Origin: Fermentibacter sp964564435
GTDB lineage: Bacteria; Fermentibacterota; Fermentibacteria; Fermentibacterales; Fermentibacteraceae
Length of the DNA: 64,000 nucleotides
NCBI GenBank assembly: GCA_964564435.1
Contig: CAZMAT010000004.1
Location: forward strand, 62,001-126,000
Direction: 5' to 3'
Shown here: positions 9,570 through 17,966 of the stretch, in pieces
Position numbering within the stretch: the first letter of the stretch is position 1
How the letters are laid out: each line of letters starts with the position of its first letter
Program-made: the position numbers and the translations under genes
Notes under the pieces: model-generated
The model's input: only the letters and a program-made list of their open reading frames with translations
What the model was told of the DNA's origin: nothing
Databases searched by the model: none

Positions 9570-9686
9570 CGTGAACGGTCATTCCGACTGGGATGCCGAC
9601 ACGGTTGTCGGAGGAGGCCATGCGGATGCCCCCGGCAGGCGGAGGCTAGGACTGACGTGAACGGCCATTCCGACTGGGATGCAGAT
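9524..9686 (+). repeat. Tandem duplication of the ABC gene junction (period 86 bp)
   Basis: Copy A is 9524-9600 and copy B 9610-9686; they match over 77 bp with about six differences. Each copy carries the last codons of the first ABC gene and the first codons of the second. In copy A the second gene's start (GTG at 9571) opens only a 29-codon frame that ends at 9660, where TGA overlaps the true GTG at 9657. Copy B carries a TAG where copy A encodes the end of gene 1. Confidence 0.9.
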
Positions 9687-11756
9687 CTGATCGAAGGCAG
9701 GGCCTACGACGGCAGGCTCGTGAAGAGGCTTCTTGCGTTCGTGAAGCCCCACCGCTGGCTGGTCGTGCTCGCCTTTCTCTTCATGGTGGTCTCCACCGGG
9801 GTCGACCTGATCATCCCCTACATCACGAAGATCGGCATAGACAGATATCTCGCTCGCCTCTACCAGATCTACGAGGGGACCTCCGGCGCATGCGACTCGC
9901 TCATGGCGCTGTCCCCCTCCGAGGGCGACTTCGTAAGGCTCGACGGGAATACCGTCCTCGTGCGCAAGGCCTCCCTCGAATCCCTCGACCCTGCCGACAG
10001 GGAGGCCCTCGTCGGCGGCAGAGGCCTGGGGACTCAGACCTACTACAGGTTCCCGGCAGACGGGGTGCCGGCCGACGTGGCCGACAGGGTGGAGGACGCG
10101 GTAGTTGCCGGAGGGGAGTGGCTGGTCCCCGAGGCGGGCATGTCCTCTGTGCCCCCGGACATCCTGCTTCGCATGAGGGGGGCCGACCGCGACGGCATCA
10201 GGCGGCTCGCCCTGACCGCCGCGGTGATAGTGCTCCTGGGGCTCGCGATCGGGTACGGCCACGCCGTCACCCTGGCCGTTGCCGGCCAGAGATCGATGTA
10301 CGACCTCCGCTCTGCGCTCTTCTCGCACATACAGAAGCTCTCCCTCTCGTTCTTCGACAGGAATGCAGTCGGGAGGCTGGTCACCAGGGTGACGAACGAC
10401 ATCGAGGCCCTGAACGAGATGTTCGCCGCCGTGCTCGTCAACATGTTCAAGGACATCCTCCTGCTCACCGGCACCGTGGCCATACTCTTCTTCATGAACC
10501 CCCGCCTGGCCCTTGTGGCGCTGGCGGTGGCTCCGTTCTTCGCCTTCGTGTCCATGGTGTTCCGGCGTAAGGTCAGGGGGGCCTTCAGGGACGCCAGGCG
10601 CCTGCTTTCCTCCCTGAACTCGAGGCTCGCCGAGGACCTCTCGGGCATCAAGGTCGTGCAGATCTTCAGGAGGGAGCCGGTCCGCAGGGAGAGGTACAGC
10701 GCGACCAACGAGGACTACTTCGCCGCCAACATGAGGCAGCTCGTGATATTCGGCATCTTCAGGCCCGCCATCGAGATACTGGCATCGACCGGAGTCGCGC
10801 TGGTGCTCGTCACGGGCGGCGTGAGCGTCCTGGGCGGGGCGCTGACCATCGGCGCGCTCGTGGCGTTCGTCAGCTACGTCAGGCAGATGTTCCAGCCCAT
10901 AGCCGACATGAGCGAGAAGTTCAACATCATGCAGAGCGCGATGGCCTCGGCGGAGAGGGTGTTCGGCGTGATGGACACCGAGCCCGACGTCACCGACTCT
11001 CCCGAAGCCGCCGCCCCTGCCGTCATCACCGGGAGAGTGGAGTTCGACTCCGTCTCGTTCTCCTATGTCGAGGGCAAGGAGGTGCTCAGGGACGTCTCCT
11101 TCACGGTGGAGCCCGGCAGGAGCGTTGCCATAGTGGGTCCCACCGGGGCCGGCAAGACTTCGATCATCAGCCTGCTCTGCAGGTTCTACGATCCGGCATC
11201 GGGCTCGGTGGAGGTGGACGGCACGGACATAAGGCGGATGCCGATGGCCTCTCTTCGCCGGAACATGGCCATCGTGCTCCAGGATGCCTTCATATTCAGC
11301 AGGACGGTCGAGGACAACATCAGGCTGGGCTCGCCCATAGACAGGGGCTCTGTCGAGCGCGCCGCCGAGATGGTCCAGGCCGACGGCTTCATCGGCAACC
11401 TGCCCGGAGGCTATTCGGAGGTCATGGCCGAGAGGGGTGCCACCCTGTCGACCGGCCAGAAGCAGCTTCTGTGCTTTGCCAGGGCCCTTGCCCACGATCC
11501 GAAGATCCTGATCCTCGACGAAGCCACGAGCAGCGTCGATCCGGCCACCGAGCAGCTCATCCAGAAGGCGATAGAGACCCTGATGAAGGGCAGGACGAGC
11601 ATCATCGTCGCGCACAGGCTGAGCACGATACAGAAGGCCGACGAGATCCTGGTCATCGACGCCGGCAGGATCGTCGAGCGCGGGAGCCATCAGGAGCTCC
11701 TCGCCCGCAGGGGCATCTACTACAACCTGTACCTGCTGCAGTACCGCAACGGTTGA
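9657..11756 (+). CDS. ABC exporter half-transporter, catalytic subunit with extracytoplasmic insert
   Basis: 699 residues, about 100 longer than its partner. The extra length is an acidic, non-hydrophobic segment (about residues 70-180) between TM1 and TM2, on the outer face. NBD: Walker A GPTGAGKTS, Walker B ILILDEATSSVD with the catalytic Glu, H-loop IVAHR. The signature is LSTGQ instead of LSGGQ. Together with the Asp in the partner's Walker B this gives one canonical and one degenerate ATP site. GTG start at 9657, overlapping the stop of the duplicated mini-frame. Confidence 0.93.
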   Translation: MNGHSDWDADLIEGRAYDGRLVKRLLAFVKPHRWLVVLAFLFMVVSTGVDLIIPYITKIGIDRYLARLYQIYEGTSGACDSLMALSPSEGDFVRLDGNTVLVRKASLESLDPADREALVGGRGLGTQTYYRFPADGVPADVADRVEDAVVAGGEWLVPEAGMSSVPPDILLRMRGADRDGIRRLALTAAVIVLLGLAIGYGHAVTLAVAGQRSMYDLRSALFSHIQKLSLSFFDRNAVGRLVTRVTNDIEALNEMFAAVLVNMFKDILLLTGTVAILFFMNPRLALVALAVAPFFAFVSMVFRRKVRGAFRDARRLLSSLNSRLAEDLSGIKVVQIFRREPVRRERYSATNEDYFAANMRQLVIFGIFRPAIEILASTGVALVLVTGGVSVLGGALTIGALVAFVSYVRQMFQPIADMSEKFNIMQSAMASAERVFGVMDTEPDVTDSPEAAAPAVITGRVEFDSVSFSYVEGKEVLRDVSFTVEPGRSVAIVGPTGAGKTSIISLLCRFYDPASGSVEVDGTDIRRMPMASLRRNMAIVLQDAFIFSRTVEDNIRLGSPIDRGSVERAAEMVQADGFIGNLPGGYSEVMAERGATLSTGQKQLLCFARALAHDPKILILDEATSSVDPATEQLIQKAIETLMKGRTSIIVAHRLSTIQKADEILVIDAGRIVERGSHQELLARRGIYYNLYLLQYRNG

Positions 11757-11891
11757 ACCCCTCCCCCCTCTGCAGCACACCTCCCCCCGACTGACGGGAA
11801 TCCCCCGCAGACAACCCTCCGATTACCGTGCCGCAACGGCTGAGGCTTCCCGATCCGCAGCTCACGGCCCCCGGCCGACGTCTCCGGGGAT

Positions 11892-11920
11892 TTGACGCCG
11901 GTGCCCCCGTGCCGTACCAT
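11892..11920 (+). promoter_or_regulatory. Predicted promoter of the cobalamin adenosyltransferase gene
   Basis: TTGACG at 11892-11897 and TACCAT at 11915-11920 with a 17-bp spacer. Its position supports the downstream TTG at 11963 as the real start, because longer versions of the frame would begin upstream of the transcript. No cobalamin riboswitch is recognisable in the 200-bp gap 11757-11962. Confidence 0.5.
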
Positions 11921-11962
11921 ATCCGCAGCAGCCGGAGTCCCGGCCGGGGGGAGGCGGAGCGG

Positions 11963-12484
11963 TTGAAGCAGGGCTTCGTCCAGATGTACATCGGCGACGG
12001 CAAGGGCAAGACGACTGCCGCCCTCGGGCTCGCGGTGCGGGCGGCATGCGCGTTCCTCCGCGTCGGCATCTACCAGTTCATGAAGGGCGAGCAGACGTCC
12101 GAGCTGGCCCTCCCCTGGCGCTTTCCGGGGCTGATCGAGATCAGGCAGCTCGGGCGCCCTGGCTTCCTCGACCCGGGGAAGCCCGACCCGGAGGACATCG
12201 CCCTGGCCAGGGAGGGCCTGGCGATACTGGCGGGCGAGACCTCGTGGGAATTCGACATCGTGATAGCCGACGAGATACTGACCGCTGTGACGCTCGGCCT
12301 GCTGAAGGATACCGAGGTCGAGGGGCTTCTCGAGATGCGCCCCGAGGGGACGGAACTCGTAATGACCGGCAGGTATCCCCGCGACGGCCGGCTCACCGGC
12401 CTGGCCGACCTGGTCACCGAGATGTGCGAAGTCAAACACTACTGGCGCAACGGAGTCGAGGCCCGCAAGGGCATCGAGTTCTGA
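11963..12484 (+). CDS. cobO: Cob(I)yrinic acid a,c-diamide adenosyltransferase (CobO/BtuR type)
   Basis: 173 residues. Transfers the adenosyl group of ATP to cob(I)alamin/cob(I)yrinate. Family features are the N-terminal FVQMYIGDGKGKTTAALGLAVRA (P-loop GDGKGKTT), the central FDIVIADEI and the C-terminal VTEMCEVKHYWRNGVEARKGIEF. The TTG at 11963 is chosen because GGGAGG lies about 10 nt upstream and a promoter lies just before; the open frame to 11828 adds a low-complexity leader absent from the family. No other B12 genes are in the window, so it may serve salvage. Confidence 0.92.
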   Translation: MKQGFVQMYIGDGKGKTTAALGLAVRAACAFLRVGIYQFMKGEQTSELALPWRFPGLIEIRQLGRPGFLDPGKPDPEDIALAREGLAILAGETSWEFDIVIADEILTAVTLGLLKDTEVEGLLEMRPEGTELVMTGRYPRDGRLTGLADLVTEMCEVKHYWRNGVEARKGIEF

Positions 12485-12497
12485 CTGGAGGAATCCG

Positions 12498-13055
12498 ATG
12501 ACAGGGCTGCTGATCCTGGCCGCACTCTCCTTCACCGATCCAGGGCGGGGCGACCTGGAACTGGGCATCGGCGGAGGAGCCTGGATCCCGACAGGTTCCG
12601 ACTTCGAAACCGCCCTGTCTGCGGGCCCGATGTTCGAGGCGGCACTGCAGATCCCCATGGAGCTCAGCTCCTGCATCTGGCTCCGCAGCGGCTACAGGTC
12701 CGCCTCCACCGACTCCGCGGCATGGGACGGCATCACGTGCATCCCTCTCCAGATCGGCTACAGGTCGTACCCCTTCTACCACCGCTACGCCGGGCAGAGG
12801 GGTCTCGAACCCTTCGTGGGCATAGGCGCCGGGGGCTTCGTGGCCTGGGACGAGCCGGCCGACGGCGATGAGGACGGAGTGTCCTCCGGCGGCGGGATCG
12901 TCAGCATCGAGCTGGGAACCAGGATCAGGCTCGGCGAGACGACTTTCATGGACGTCGTGCTGCGCCCCGAGTGGATGCCCTGCGGCAAGGAGCTGGCGGG
13001 GGAGGACGACCTGTCCGGCCTCTCGGCAGTGGCCGTGCTCCACTTCACTCCGTAG
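12498..13055 (+). CDS. Predicted outer-membrane beta-barrel protein
   Basis: 185 residues with a very short N-terminal hydrophobic leader (MTGLLILAALSF), then alternating hydrophobic/polar strands rich in Gly and aromatic residues (LELGIGGGAWIPTG, LEPFVGIGAGGFVAWDE, SIELGTRIRLG). It ends with an aromatic near the C-terminus (LHFTP). This is the pattern of small OmpA/OmpW-like barrels. The 3' end overlaps the convergent rlmN gene by 11 bp. Function unknown. Confidence 0.6.
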   Translation: MTGLLILAALSFTDPGRGDLELGIGGGAWIPTGSDFETALSAGPMFEAALQIPMELSSCIWLRSGYRSASTDSAAWDGITCIPLQIGYRSYPFYHRYAGQRGLEPFVGIGAGGFVAWDEPADGDEDGVSSGGGIVSIELGTRIRLGETTFMDVVLRPEWMPCGKELAGEDDLSGLSAVAVLHFTP

Positions 13056-14064
13056 GAACCCCGCTCCCGAGAGAGGCCCCGAGCTGTCCGCAGGCTCCTC
13101 CCGCGGATGAACCGAGCGATTTCCTGACCGTGGCCTCCCGGCCCATCTCCGTCAGGATGTCGAGAAACGCCTTCATCCGCCTCTCCGGGGGCCTCGAGAA
13201 GCCGGTACCCTCGACTTCGTTGCAGGGTATGAGGTTGATCTTGCACCATACCCCCCTCGTGAAGTCACCCAGGGCCCTGGCCTCGTCGGGCGAGTCGTTG
13301 ATCCCGTCCAGGAGGCAGAACTCGAAGGTCACGGGGCGGTTCTTCGCGGATGAGTAGCCTATCGCGGCCTTCCTCACTTCGCGCAGGCCCCACCGCCTGG
13401 CCGCAGGGATGAGCCTGTCCCTGGTGGCCTGCACGGCGCTGTGCAGCGAAATCGCCAGCCCCGCCTGCCCGGGATGCGCGGCGAGCTTCACGATCCCCTC
13501 CGGCACCCCCACGGTCGAGACCGTGACGTGCCTCGTCCCGATCCCCGCCCCGCGGGGGTCCGTGACGATCGAGAGGGAGTCGAGCACCGCCTGCACGTTC
13601 AGGAGCGGCTCGCCCATGCCCATGTACACCACGTTCGTCACGCGGCCTTCGGAGAGTCTTCTCAGAGCATCGAACTGACCCGCTATCTCGCCGGCCGAGA
13701 GGTTCCGCCTGAAGCCGGTCCTGCCCGTCATGCAGAAGGCGCAGCCCACCGGGCAGCCCACCTGCGACGAGAGGCAGGCGGTGATCCTGCCGGGGACGGG
13801 CAGCAGCACGCTCTCGATCGAGAGCCCGTCGCGCAGAGGGAATACGAACTTCGAGGCGCCGTCGGGCGAATCGGCCCTCAGGGCGGGCTCCGGGCTCCAG
13901 ATGAACGCAGCCTCCGCAAGCGACTCCCTGAGGTCCGAAGGCAGATCGGACATGTCGAGGAAGCTGCCCGAGAGCCTCCTGTGCATCCAGCCGAAGATCT
14001 GGCCGGTCCTCCATGGAGGAAGCCCCAGACCTTCCAGCCACTCACCGAGCCCGGCAAAGGTCAT
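13045..14064 (-). CDS. rlmN: 23S rRNA (adenine-2503-C2)/tRNA methyltransferase RlmN
   Basis: Radical SAM methyltransferase that methylates A2503 of 23S rRNA (and A37 of some tRNAs) via a methyl-cysteine intermediate. Visible: QVGCPVGCAFCMTG (CxxxCxxC cluster), VVYMGMGEPL, SLHS, FEFCLLDGIND and the C-terminal GGACGQL with the methyl-carrier Cys. The ATG at 14064 (339 aa, MTFAGLGEWLEGLGLPPWR) is preferred. The frame extends to an ATG at 14160, but that adds an atypical leader and leaves only 18 bp to the divergent mtnP start, with no room for promoters. Confidence 0.95.
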   Translation of the reverse strand: MTFAGLGEWLEGLGLPPWRTGQIFGWMHRRLSGSFLDMSDLPSDLRESLAEAAFIWSPEPALRADSPDGASKFVFPLRDGLSIESVLLPVPGRITACLSSQVGCPVGCAFCMTGRTGFRRNLSAGEIAGQFDALRRLSEGRVTNVVYMGMGEPLLNVQAVLDSLSIVTDPRGAGIGTRHVTVSTVGVPEGIVKLAAHPGQAGLAISLHSAVQATRDRLIPAARRWGLREVRKAAIGYSSAKNRPVTFEFCLLDGINDSPDEARALGDFTRGVWCKINLIPCNEVEGTGFSRPPERRMKAFLDILTEMGREATVRKSLGSSAGGACGQLGASLGSGVPTE

Positions 14065-14178
14065 GCCGCCCGCGTCGACTGTCGGAATGCCGTCCCTGCC
14101 GCTGTCTGCCGCGATGGCGCCACCTCTCTCCCTGCAAGATATATTCGTCGTCCAGCACATCCCAACCGGAGGAAGATA

Positions 14179-15039
14179 ATGGAAAACGGTGAGAGGATCG
14201 GGATAATAGGCGGCACCGGGCTCTACGCGCTCGATGGCATCGTGACGGAGGGTACCGTCGAGCCCGTGACCCCCTGCGGCTCCGTGTCCTCCCCGATCGT
14301 GCTAGCGTCGCTGGACGGAGTGAAGCTCGCATTCCTGGCCAGACACGGCACGGGGCACGTCCACTCCCCGTCCGAGGTCCCCTATGCCGCCAACATATAC
14401 GCGCTCAAGGCTCTCGGCGTGCGCAGGATCATCTCCGTCTCGGCCGTGGGGAGCCTCAAGAACAGGATCGCCCCCCGCGACATGGTCATCCCCGACCAGC
14501 TCTGGGACAGGACGAAGGGGATCAGGAGGTCCACCTTCTTCGGCGGCGGCATAGTCGCCCACGTGTCGTTCGGCGATCCGTACTGCCCCTGCATGAGGGA
14601 GATACTGGCCGCGAGCGCAGTCGAGGCCGGGGCCAGCGTGCATCCGAAGGGCGACTACGTCTGCATCGAGGGCCCCGCCTTCTCCACCAGGGCCGAGAGC
14701 AGGATCTACAGGGCGATGGGCTGCGACATCATAGGCATGACCGCGATCCCCGAGGCCAAGCTCGCACGCGAGGCCAACATGTGCTACTCCACCCTGGCCC
14801 TGGTGACCGACTACGACGCCTGGCACGAGAGCGAGGAGGAGGTCACGGTCGAGATGGTCGTGGCCAACATGAACGCCAACACCGCGCTTGCCGGCAGGGT
14901 CGTGGCCATCGCAGCGAAGGCCGCGGCATCGCGCGAGTTCACGTGCAGATGCAGGGTCGCCTCGACGAACGCCGTTATGACCGCTCCCGAAAGGCGCGAC
15001 CCGGCGCGTATGGAGGAGTTGAAGGTAGTGCTCTCGTGA
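14179..15039 (+). CDS. mtnP: S-methyl-5'-thioadenosine phosphorylase / purine nucleoside phosphorylase family
   Basis: 286 residues. Phosphorolysis of methylthioadenosine (a polyamine and SAM by-product) to adenine and methylthioribose-1-phosphate. Motifs: IGIIGGTGLY at the N-terminus, ARHGTGH phosphate-binding segment, EVPYAANIYALKALG, CIEGPAFSTRAES and GMTAIPEAKLAREANMCY. The methionine in the purine pocket and the Asp in TDYDAW suit 6-aminopurines. ATG at 14179 behind a strong GGAGGA. It overlaps the thiL GTG start by 4 bp. Confidence 0.93.
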   Translation: MENGERIGIIGGTGLYALDGIVTEGTVEPVTPCGSVSSPIVLASLDGVKLAFLARHGTGHVHSPSEVPYAANIYALKALGVRRIISVSAVGSLKNRIAPRDMVIPDQLWDRTKGIRRSTFFGGGIVAHVSFGDPYCPCMREILAASAVEAGASVHPKGDYVCIEGPAFSTRAESRIYRAMGCDIIGMTAIPEAKLAREANMCYSTLALVTDYDAWHESEEEVTVEMVVANMNANTALAGRVVAIAAKAAASREFTCRCRVASTNAVMTAPERRDPARMEELKVVLS

Positions 15040-16013
15040 ATGAAGGGGGCGCATCCGGCCCGACGCTGTCCGGCATGGGCGAGAGGGGGTTCATTGCCCG
15101 CCTCAGGAGGGAGTTCCCGGGGCTCCGCGAAGCCGGGGACGATGCCGCCGTGCTCCCCGCCCTGTCCTGTCCCGTGGCCACGATCGACTCCTTCGTGGAG
15201 GGCAGGCATTTCCTCCGCTGGTGGTGCGACCCGGGAGTCCTGGGCAGGAGGCTGCTCGAGGCGACCCTGAGCGACCTGGCGTCGATGGGCGCCGGGCCGT
15301 CGAGCGTGCTCGTCTCCCTGGCCGCCCCCGGGGATCTCGGCTGGGACTGGCTCTCGGGATTCTACGCGGGCCTCCTGTCGAGGGATGACTGCATCGTGGC
15401 CGGAGGCGAGACGGTGGCTTCGGACCGGCTCCTGATAACGATCTCCGCCACCGGAGAGGGCGGCGATCCCTCAACGCTCATGAGGCGCAGCTCCATGGAG
15501 CCGGGGGATTCGCTGTGGCTCACGGGACCTCTGGGAAGGTCGCTCGACATAGCGGCCGCCATGGAGGCGTGCGGTGGCCTCGAAGGCGCCTCGCTCCGCC
15601 CGGTGAAGCCGCTGCCGGACAGCGAGCTCGAGCGGATACGGGCCTTCCTCCGACCGAGAGCGGCCTTCGACGAGGCGTGCATCATCAGGGGAAGGGGCGT
15701 CCGCTGCGCGATCGACGTATCAGACGGGCTCTTCTCGGAGGCGATGCACCTGTGCTCCGAGAGCGGTGCCGGATGCGAGATCGACCTCGACTCGGTGCCC
15801 CTCTTCGAGGCAGTCCGCGACAGGCCCGCGGAGGCCTGTGCGGCAGGCGAGGATTTCGTCCTCCTGTTCAGCGCCCCGCCTTCGCTCGACTTCGCGGGCT
15901 GCGGTTTCGCCAGGATCGGCTGCGCCTCCGGAGAGCCCGGGGTGCGGATCAGCCGGGGCGGCCGGCCCGCCGGGCTTCCGGGCAGGACCGGCTACGACCA
16001 TTTCGGAAGTTGA
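15036..16013 (+). CDS. thiL: Thiamine-monophosphate kinase
   Basis: 325 residues. Phosphorylates thiamine monophosphate to the active cofactor thiamine diphosphate, using ATP. Features of the PurM/ThiL fold: GDDAAVL near the N-terminus, DSFVEGRHF, LSDLASMGA, VAGGETVASDRLLITISATG, RRSSMEPGD.LWLTGPLG, AIDVSDGLFSEA and GEDFVLLFSA. GTG at 15036 overlaps the mtnP stop; ATG at 15075 is an alternative but lacks a visible ribosome-binding site. Confidence 0.93.
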   Translation: MNEGGASGPTLSGMGERGFIARLRREFPGLREAGDDAAVLPALSCPVATIDSFVEGRHFLRWWCDPGVLGRRLLEATLSDLASMGAGPSSVLVSLAAPGDLGWDWLSGFYAGLLSRDDCIVAGGETVASDRLLITISATGEGGDPSTLMRRSSMEPGDSLWLTGPLGRSLDIAAAMEACGGLEGASLRPVKPLPDSELERIRAFLRPRAAFDEACIIRGRGVRCAIDVSDGLFSEAMHLCSESGAGCEIDLDSVPLFEAVRDRPAEACAAGEDFVLLFSAPPSLDFAGCGFARIGCASGEPGVRISRGGRPAGLPGRTGYDHFGS

Positions 16014-16055
16014 AAAGAACCTGAGATACTTCTCCCGGTGACCATGGAGGCTGAC

Positions 16056-17081
16056 ATGCAGAGAACCCTTGATATTCTGGAGAAGCTCGTCTCGATACCC
16101 TCCCCGTCGGGCATGACGGACGGGGCCGTGGCATTCCTAGGGGAGTTCGCCCGCGGAGCGGGCATCCCGACGGCACTGACCAACAAGGGCGGCCTGCTGG
16201 CCGGGTGCCTCGGCGAACCCGAGCTCGTGGTCTCGGGGCATGTCGACACCCTCGGGGCGATCGTGAGCGGCCTCAGGAGCGACGGCACCCTCTCGTTCTC
16301 GCAGATCGGCGGTCTCGTCCTACCCTCGTTCGAGGCAGAGTACGTGACGGTGCATTCCGAAGGGGGCAGGACCTTCAGAGGGACTCTCCTCCTCGACAAC
16401 CCCGCGGTCCATGTCAACCGGGATGCCGGGAAGACGGAGCGCAGCCAGACCAACATGCACGTCAGGCTGGATGTCGAGGCTTCATCGAAGAAGGACCTCG
16501 AAGGGCTGGGCGTCGGAGTCGGCGACTTCGTCTCGTTCGATCCGAGGTTCGAGCGCACATCGACCGGATTCGTGAAGTCGAGGTTCCTCGACGACAAGGC
16601 GGGCTGTGCGGCCATGGCGGGCGCCATGCTGGCGCTCGGGCCGGACGGGATCGAGAAGGCGCGGACGTGCTTCTTCTTCACGAACTTCGAGGAGGTCGGC
16701 CACGGGGCCTCCGCCGGCATCCCCGGCTCCGCCCGGCGCATGCTGGTGGTGGACATGGGCGTCGTCGGGGAGAAGGTCGAGGGTGCGGAGACCGCGGTCT
16801 CGATCTGCGTCAAGGATTCCAGGGGCCCGTATGACCTGGCCCTCCGCCGCAGGCTCGCGGGCCTTGCCCGGGAGAGGGGGATACCGCACAGGCTCGACGT
16901 GTTCCCGTTCTACGGATCCGACGGAGCGTCGGCCCAGGCGGCGGGATACGACATCAGGACGGCGCTCGTCGGCCCCGGGGTCTCGGCCTCGCACGGCATG
17001 GAGCGGACTCATGCGAAGGGGATCGAGGCTGCCCGTGACCTCGTGAGTGCCTTCGTGGAAAGCGGCCCGGGGGCCGACTGA
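16056..17081 (+). CDS. M42 family aminopeptidase / FrvX-like peptidase
   Basis: 341 residues. Cytosolic dinuclear-metal aminopeptidase of the tetrahedral TET type. Metal and catalytic residues: VVSGHVDTLG (His, Asp), FLDDKAGC (bridging Asp), FFFTNFEEVGHG (Glu general base and Glu ligand), VVDMGVVG (Asp) and SHGMERTH (His). ATG at 16056 is selected because GGAGG lies 5 bp upstream; GTG at 16038 and ATG at 16044 are in frame but less well supported. It lies 42 bp after thiL. Confidence 0.92.
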   Translation: MQRTLDILEKLVSIPSPSGMTDGAVAFLGEFARGAGIPTALTNKGGLLAGCLGEPELVVSGHVDTLGAIVSGLRSDGTLSFSQIGGLVLPSFEAEYVTVHSEGGRTFRGTLLLDNPAVHVNRDAGKTERSQTNMHVRLDVEASSKKDLEGLGVGVGDFVSFDPRFERTSTGFVKSRFLDDKAGCAAMAGAMLALGPDGIEKARTCFFFTNFEEVGHGASAGIPGSARRMLVVDMGVVGEKVEGAETAVSICVKDSRGPYDLALRRRLAGLARERGIPHRLDVFPFYGSDGASAQAAGYDIRTALVGPGVSASHGMERTHAKGIEAARDLVSAFVESGPGAD

Positions 17082-17108
17082 GCGGCCCGGGAGAGAGGAG
17101 GTGGCGTG

Positions 17109-17258
17109 ATGCACGCTTCGGCCATGGTGGCCATCCTGTGCGCTTCGCTCGAGCTGATCGAGCTCGGAGCATCCGGTACCCTCACCACGAACCGGCCCTA
17201 CTGCGGTTCTTGAGCGGATTACGGACGAAGGTACCAGGTTCTGGTACTCGGAGAAGAG
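17109..17258 (+). pseudogene. Broken 5' part of the following secreted-protein gene
   Basis: A GAGGAGG site precedes ATG 17109. This opens a signal peptide (MHASAMVAILCASLELIELG) and TLTTNRPYCGS, then stops at TGA 17211-17213, in the same frame as the downstream gene. Between 17212 and about 17250 another frame reads ERITDEGTRFWYSEK, which resembles the conserved Q/R..YS..E segment of this adhesin-type fold, before the original frame resumes at MNGPGTISEL. Two compensating indels would join the pieces. Real decay or a sequencing/assembly error are both possible. Confidence 0.6.
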
Positions 17259-17966
17259 ATGAACGGGCCGGGCACCATCTCGGAGCTCCAGCTCTTCGCG
17301 ACACATGACGCATTCAGCGAGGCCGTGTTCTTCAAGGCGGAGATCCTATTCTGCCACACCACCATGGATGAGCTGACGACATCGTTCGAAGCCAACTACG
17401 CCGGGTTCGAACCGGCCCGAGCCCACTGGCTGGACACTCTCGCGATCGACTGGACAGCGCCCGGGTGGAACGGCTTCGAGCTGCAGCAACCCTTCGAATA
17501 CGACGGGGAGCACAACCTGATCATCGAGTTCAGGTATCTCGGCGAGGACGGCAGGACCATAAACGCCAAGGCCTTCTATTCCCCGACCCCGAACAGGACC
17601 CTGGACGCGGGGCTCCCCACTTCGTCGACTGGCGAGCTCCTGAGCTTCATGAACTCATTCAGGATCTACTTCACGCCGCCGACGGGGATCGCAGGGGACG
17701 ACGGATCCGCAGGGCCTTCGATGACTCTCCGGGCCTGCCCGTCCGCCGATCCGGCGTTCATCCTGGACGTGCCCGGTGCGGGCCCGGCAGCGCTCGGCCT
17801 CTACTCGTCCGACGGCAGGCTGGTCTGGGAATGGGGCGGTACGAGCCTCCAGGCCGGTGAGACGACGGTTTCCGGGGTCCCCGGCAGCCTGCCGCCCGGG
17901 ATCTACACCGCCGTGCTCGAGGCATGCGGTTCCACCACTTCCGTCAGGGTGGCAATCCTGAGATGA
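17259..17966 (+). CDS. Secreted adhesin-like protein with sorting-type C-terminal tail (remaining intact frame)
   Basis: 235 residues from ATG 17259. The first 150 (GTISELQLFATHD...IDWTAPGWNGFELQQPFEYDGEHNLIIEFRY) match the jelly-roll module common in secreted proteins of FCB phyla. The last 70 are a beta-sandwich tail (LGLYSSDGRLVWEW...LPPGIYTAVLE...VAILR) like the FlgD/type-IX sorting tails seen elsewhere in this window. The real N-terminus and signal peptide lie upstream in the interrupted segment, so the product from this ATG alone would not be exported. It overlaps the next gene by ATGA. Confidence 0.6.
   Translation: MNGPGTISELQLFATHDAFSEAVFFKAEILFCHTTMDELTTSFEANYAGFEPARAHWLDTLAIDWTAPGWNGFELQQPFEYDGEHNLIIEFRYLGEDGRTINAKAFYSPTPNRTLDAGLPTSSTGELLSFMNSFRIYFTPPTGIAGDDGSAGPSMTLRACPSADPAFILDVPGAGPAALGLYSSDGRLVWEWGGTSLQAGETTVSGVPGSLPPGIYTAVLEACGSTTSVRVAILR

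Noticed and set aside
11757..11962. Cobalamin riboswitch ahead of the adenosyltransferase gene
   Set aside because: No B12-box-like segment is present, and the predicted transcript start leaves only about 35 nt of leader.
11828..11962. N-terminal extension of the cobalamin adenosyltransferase
   Set aside because: It lies upstream of or across the predicted promoter, is low-complexity, and the TTG at 11963 has a good ribosome-binding site and family-like N-terminus.
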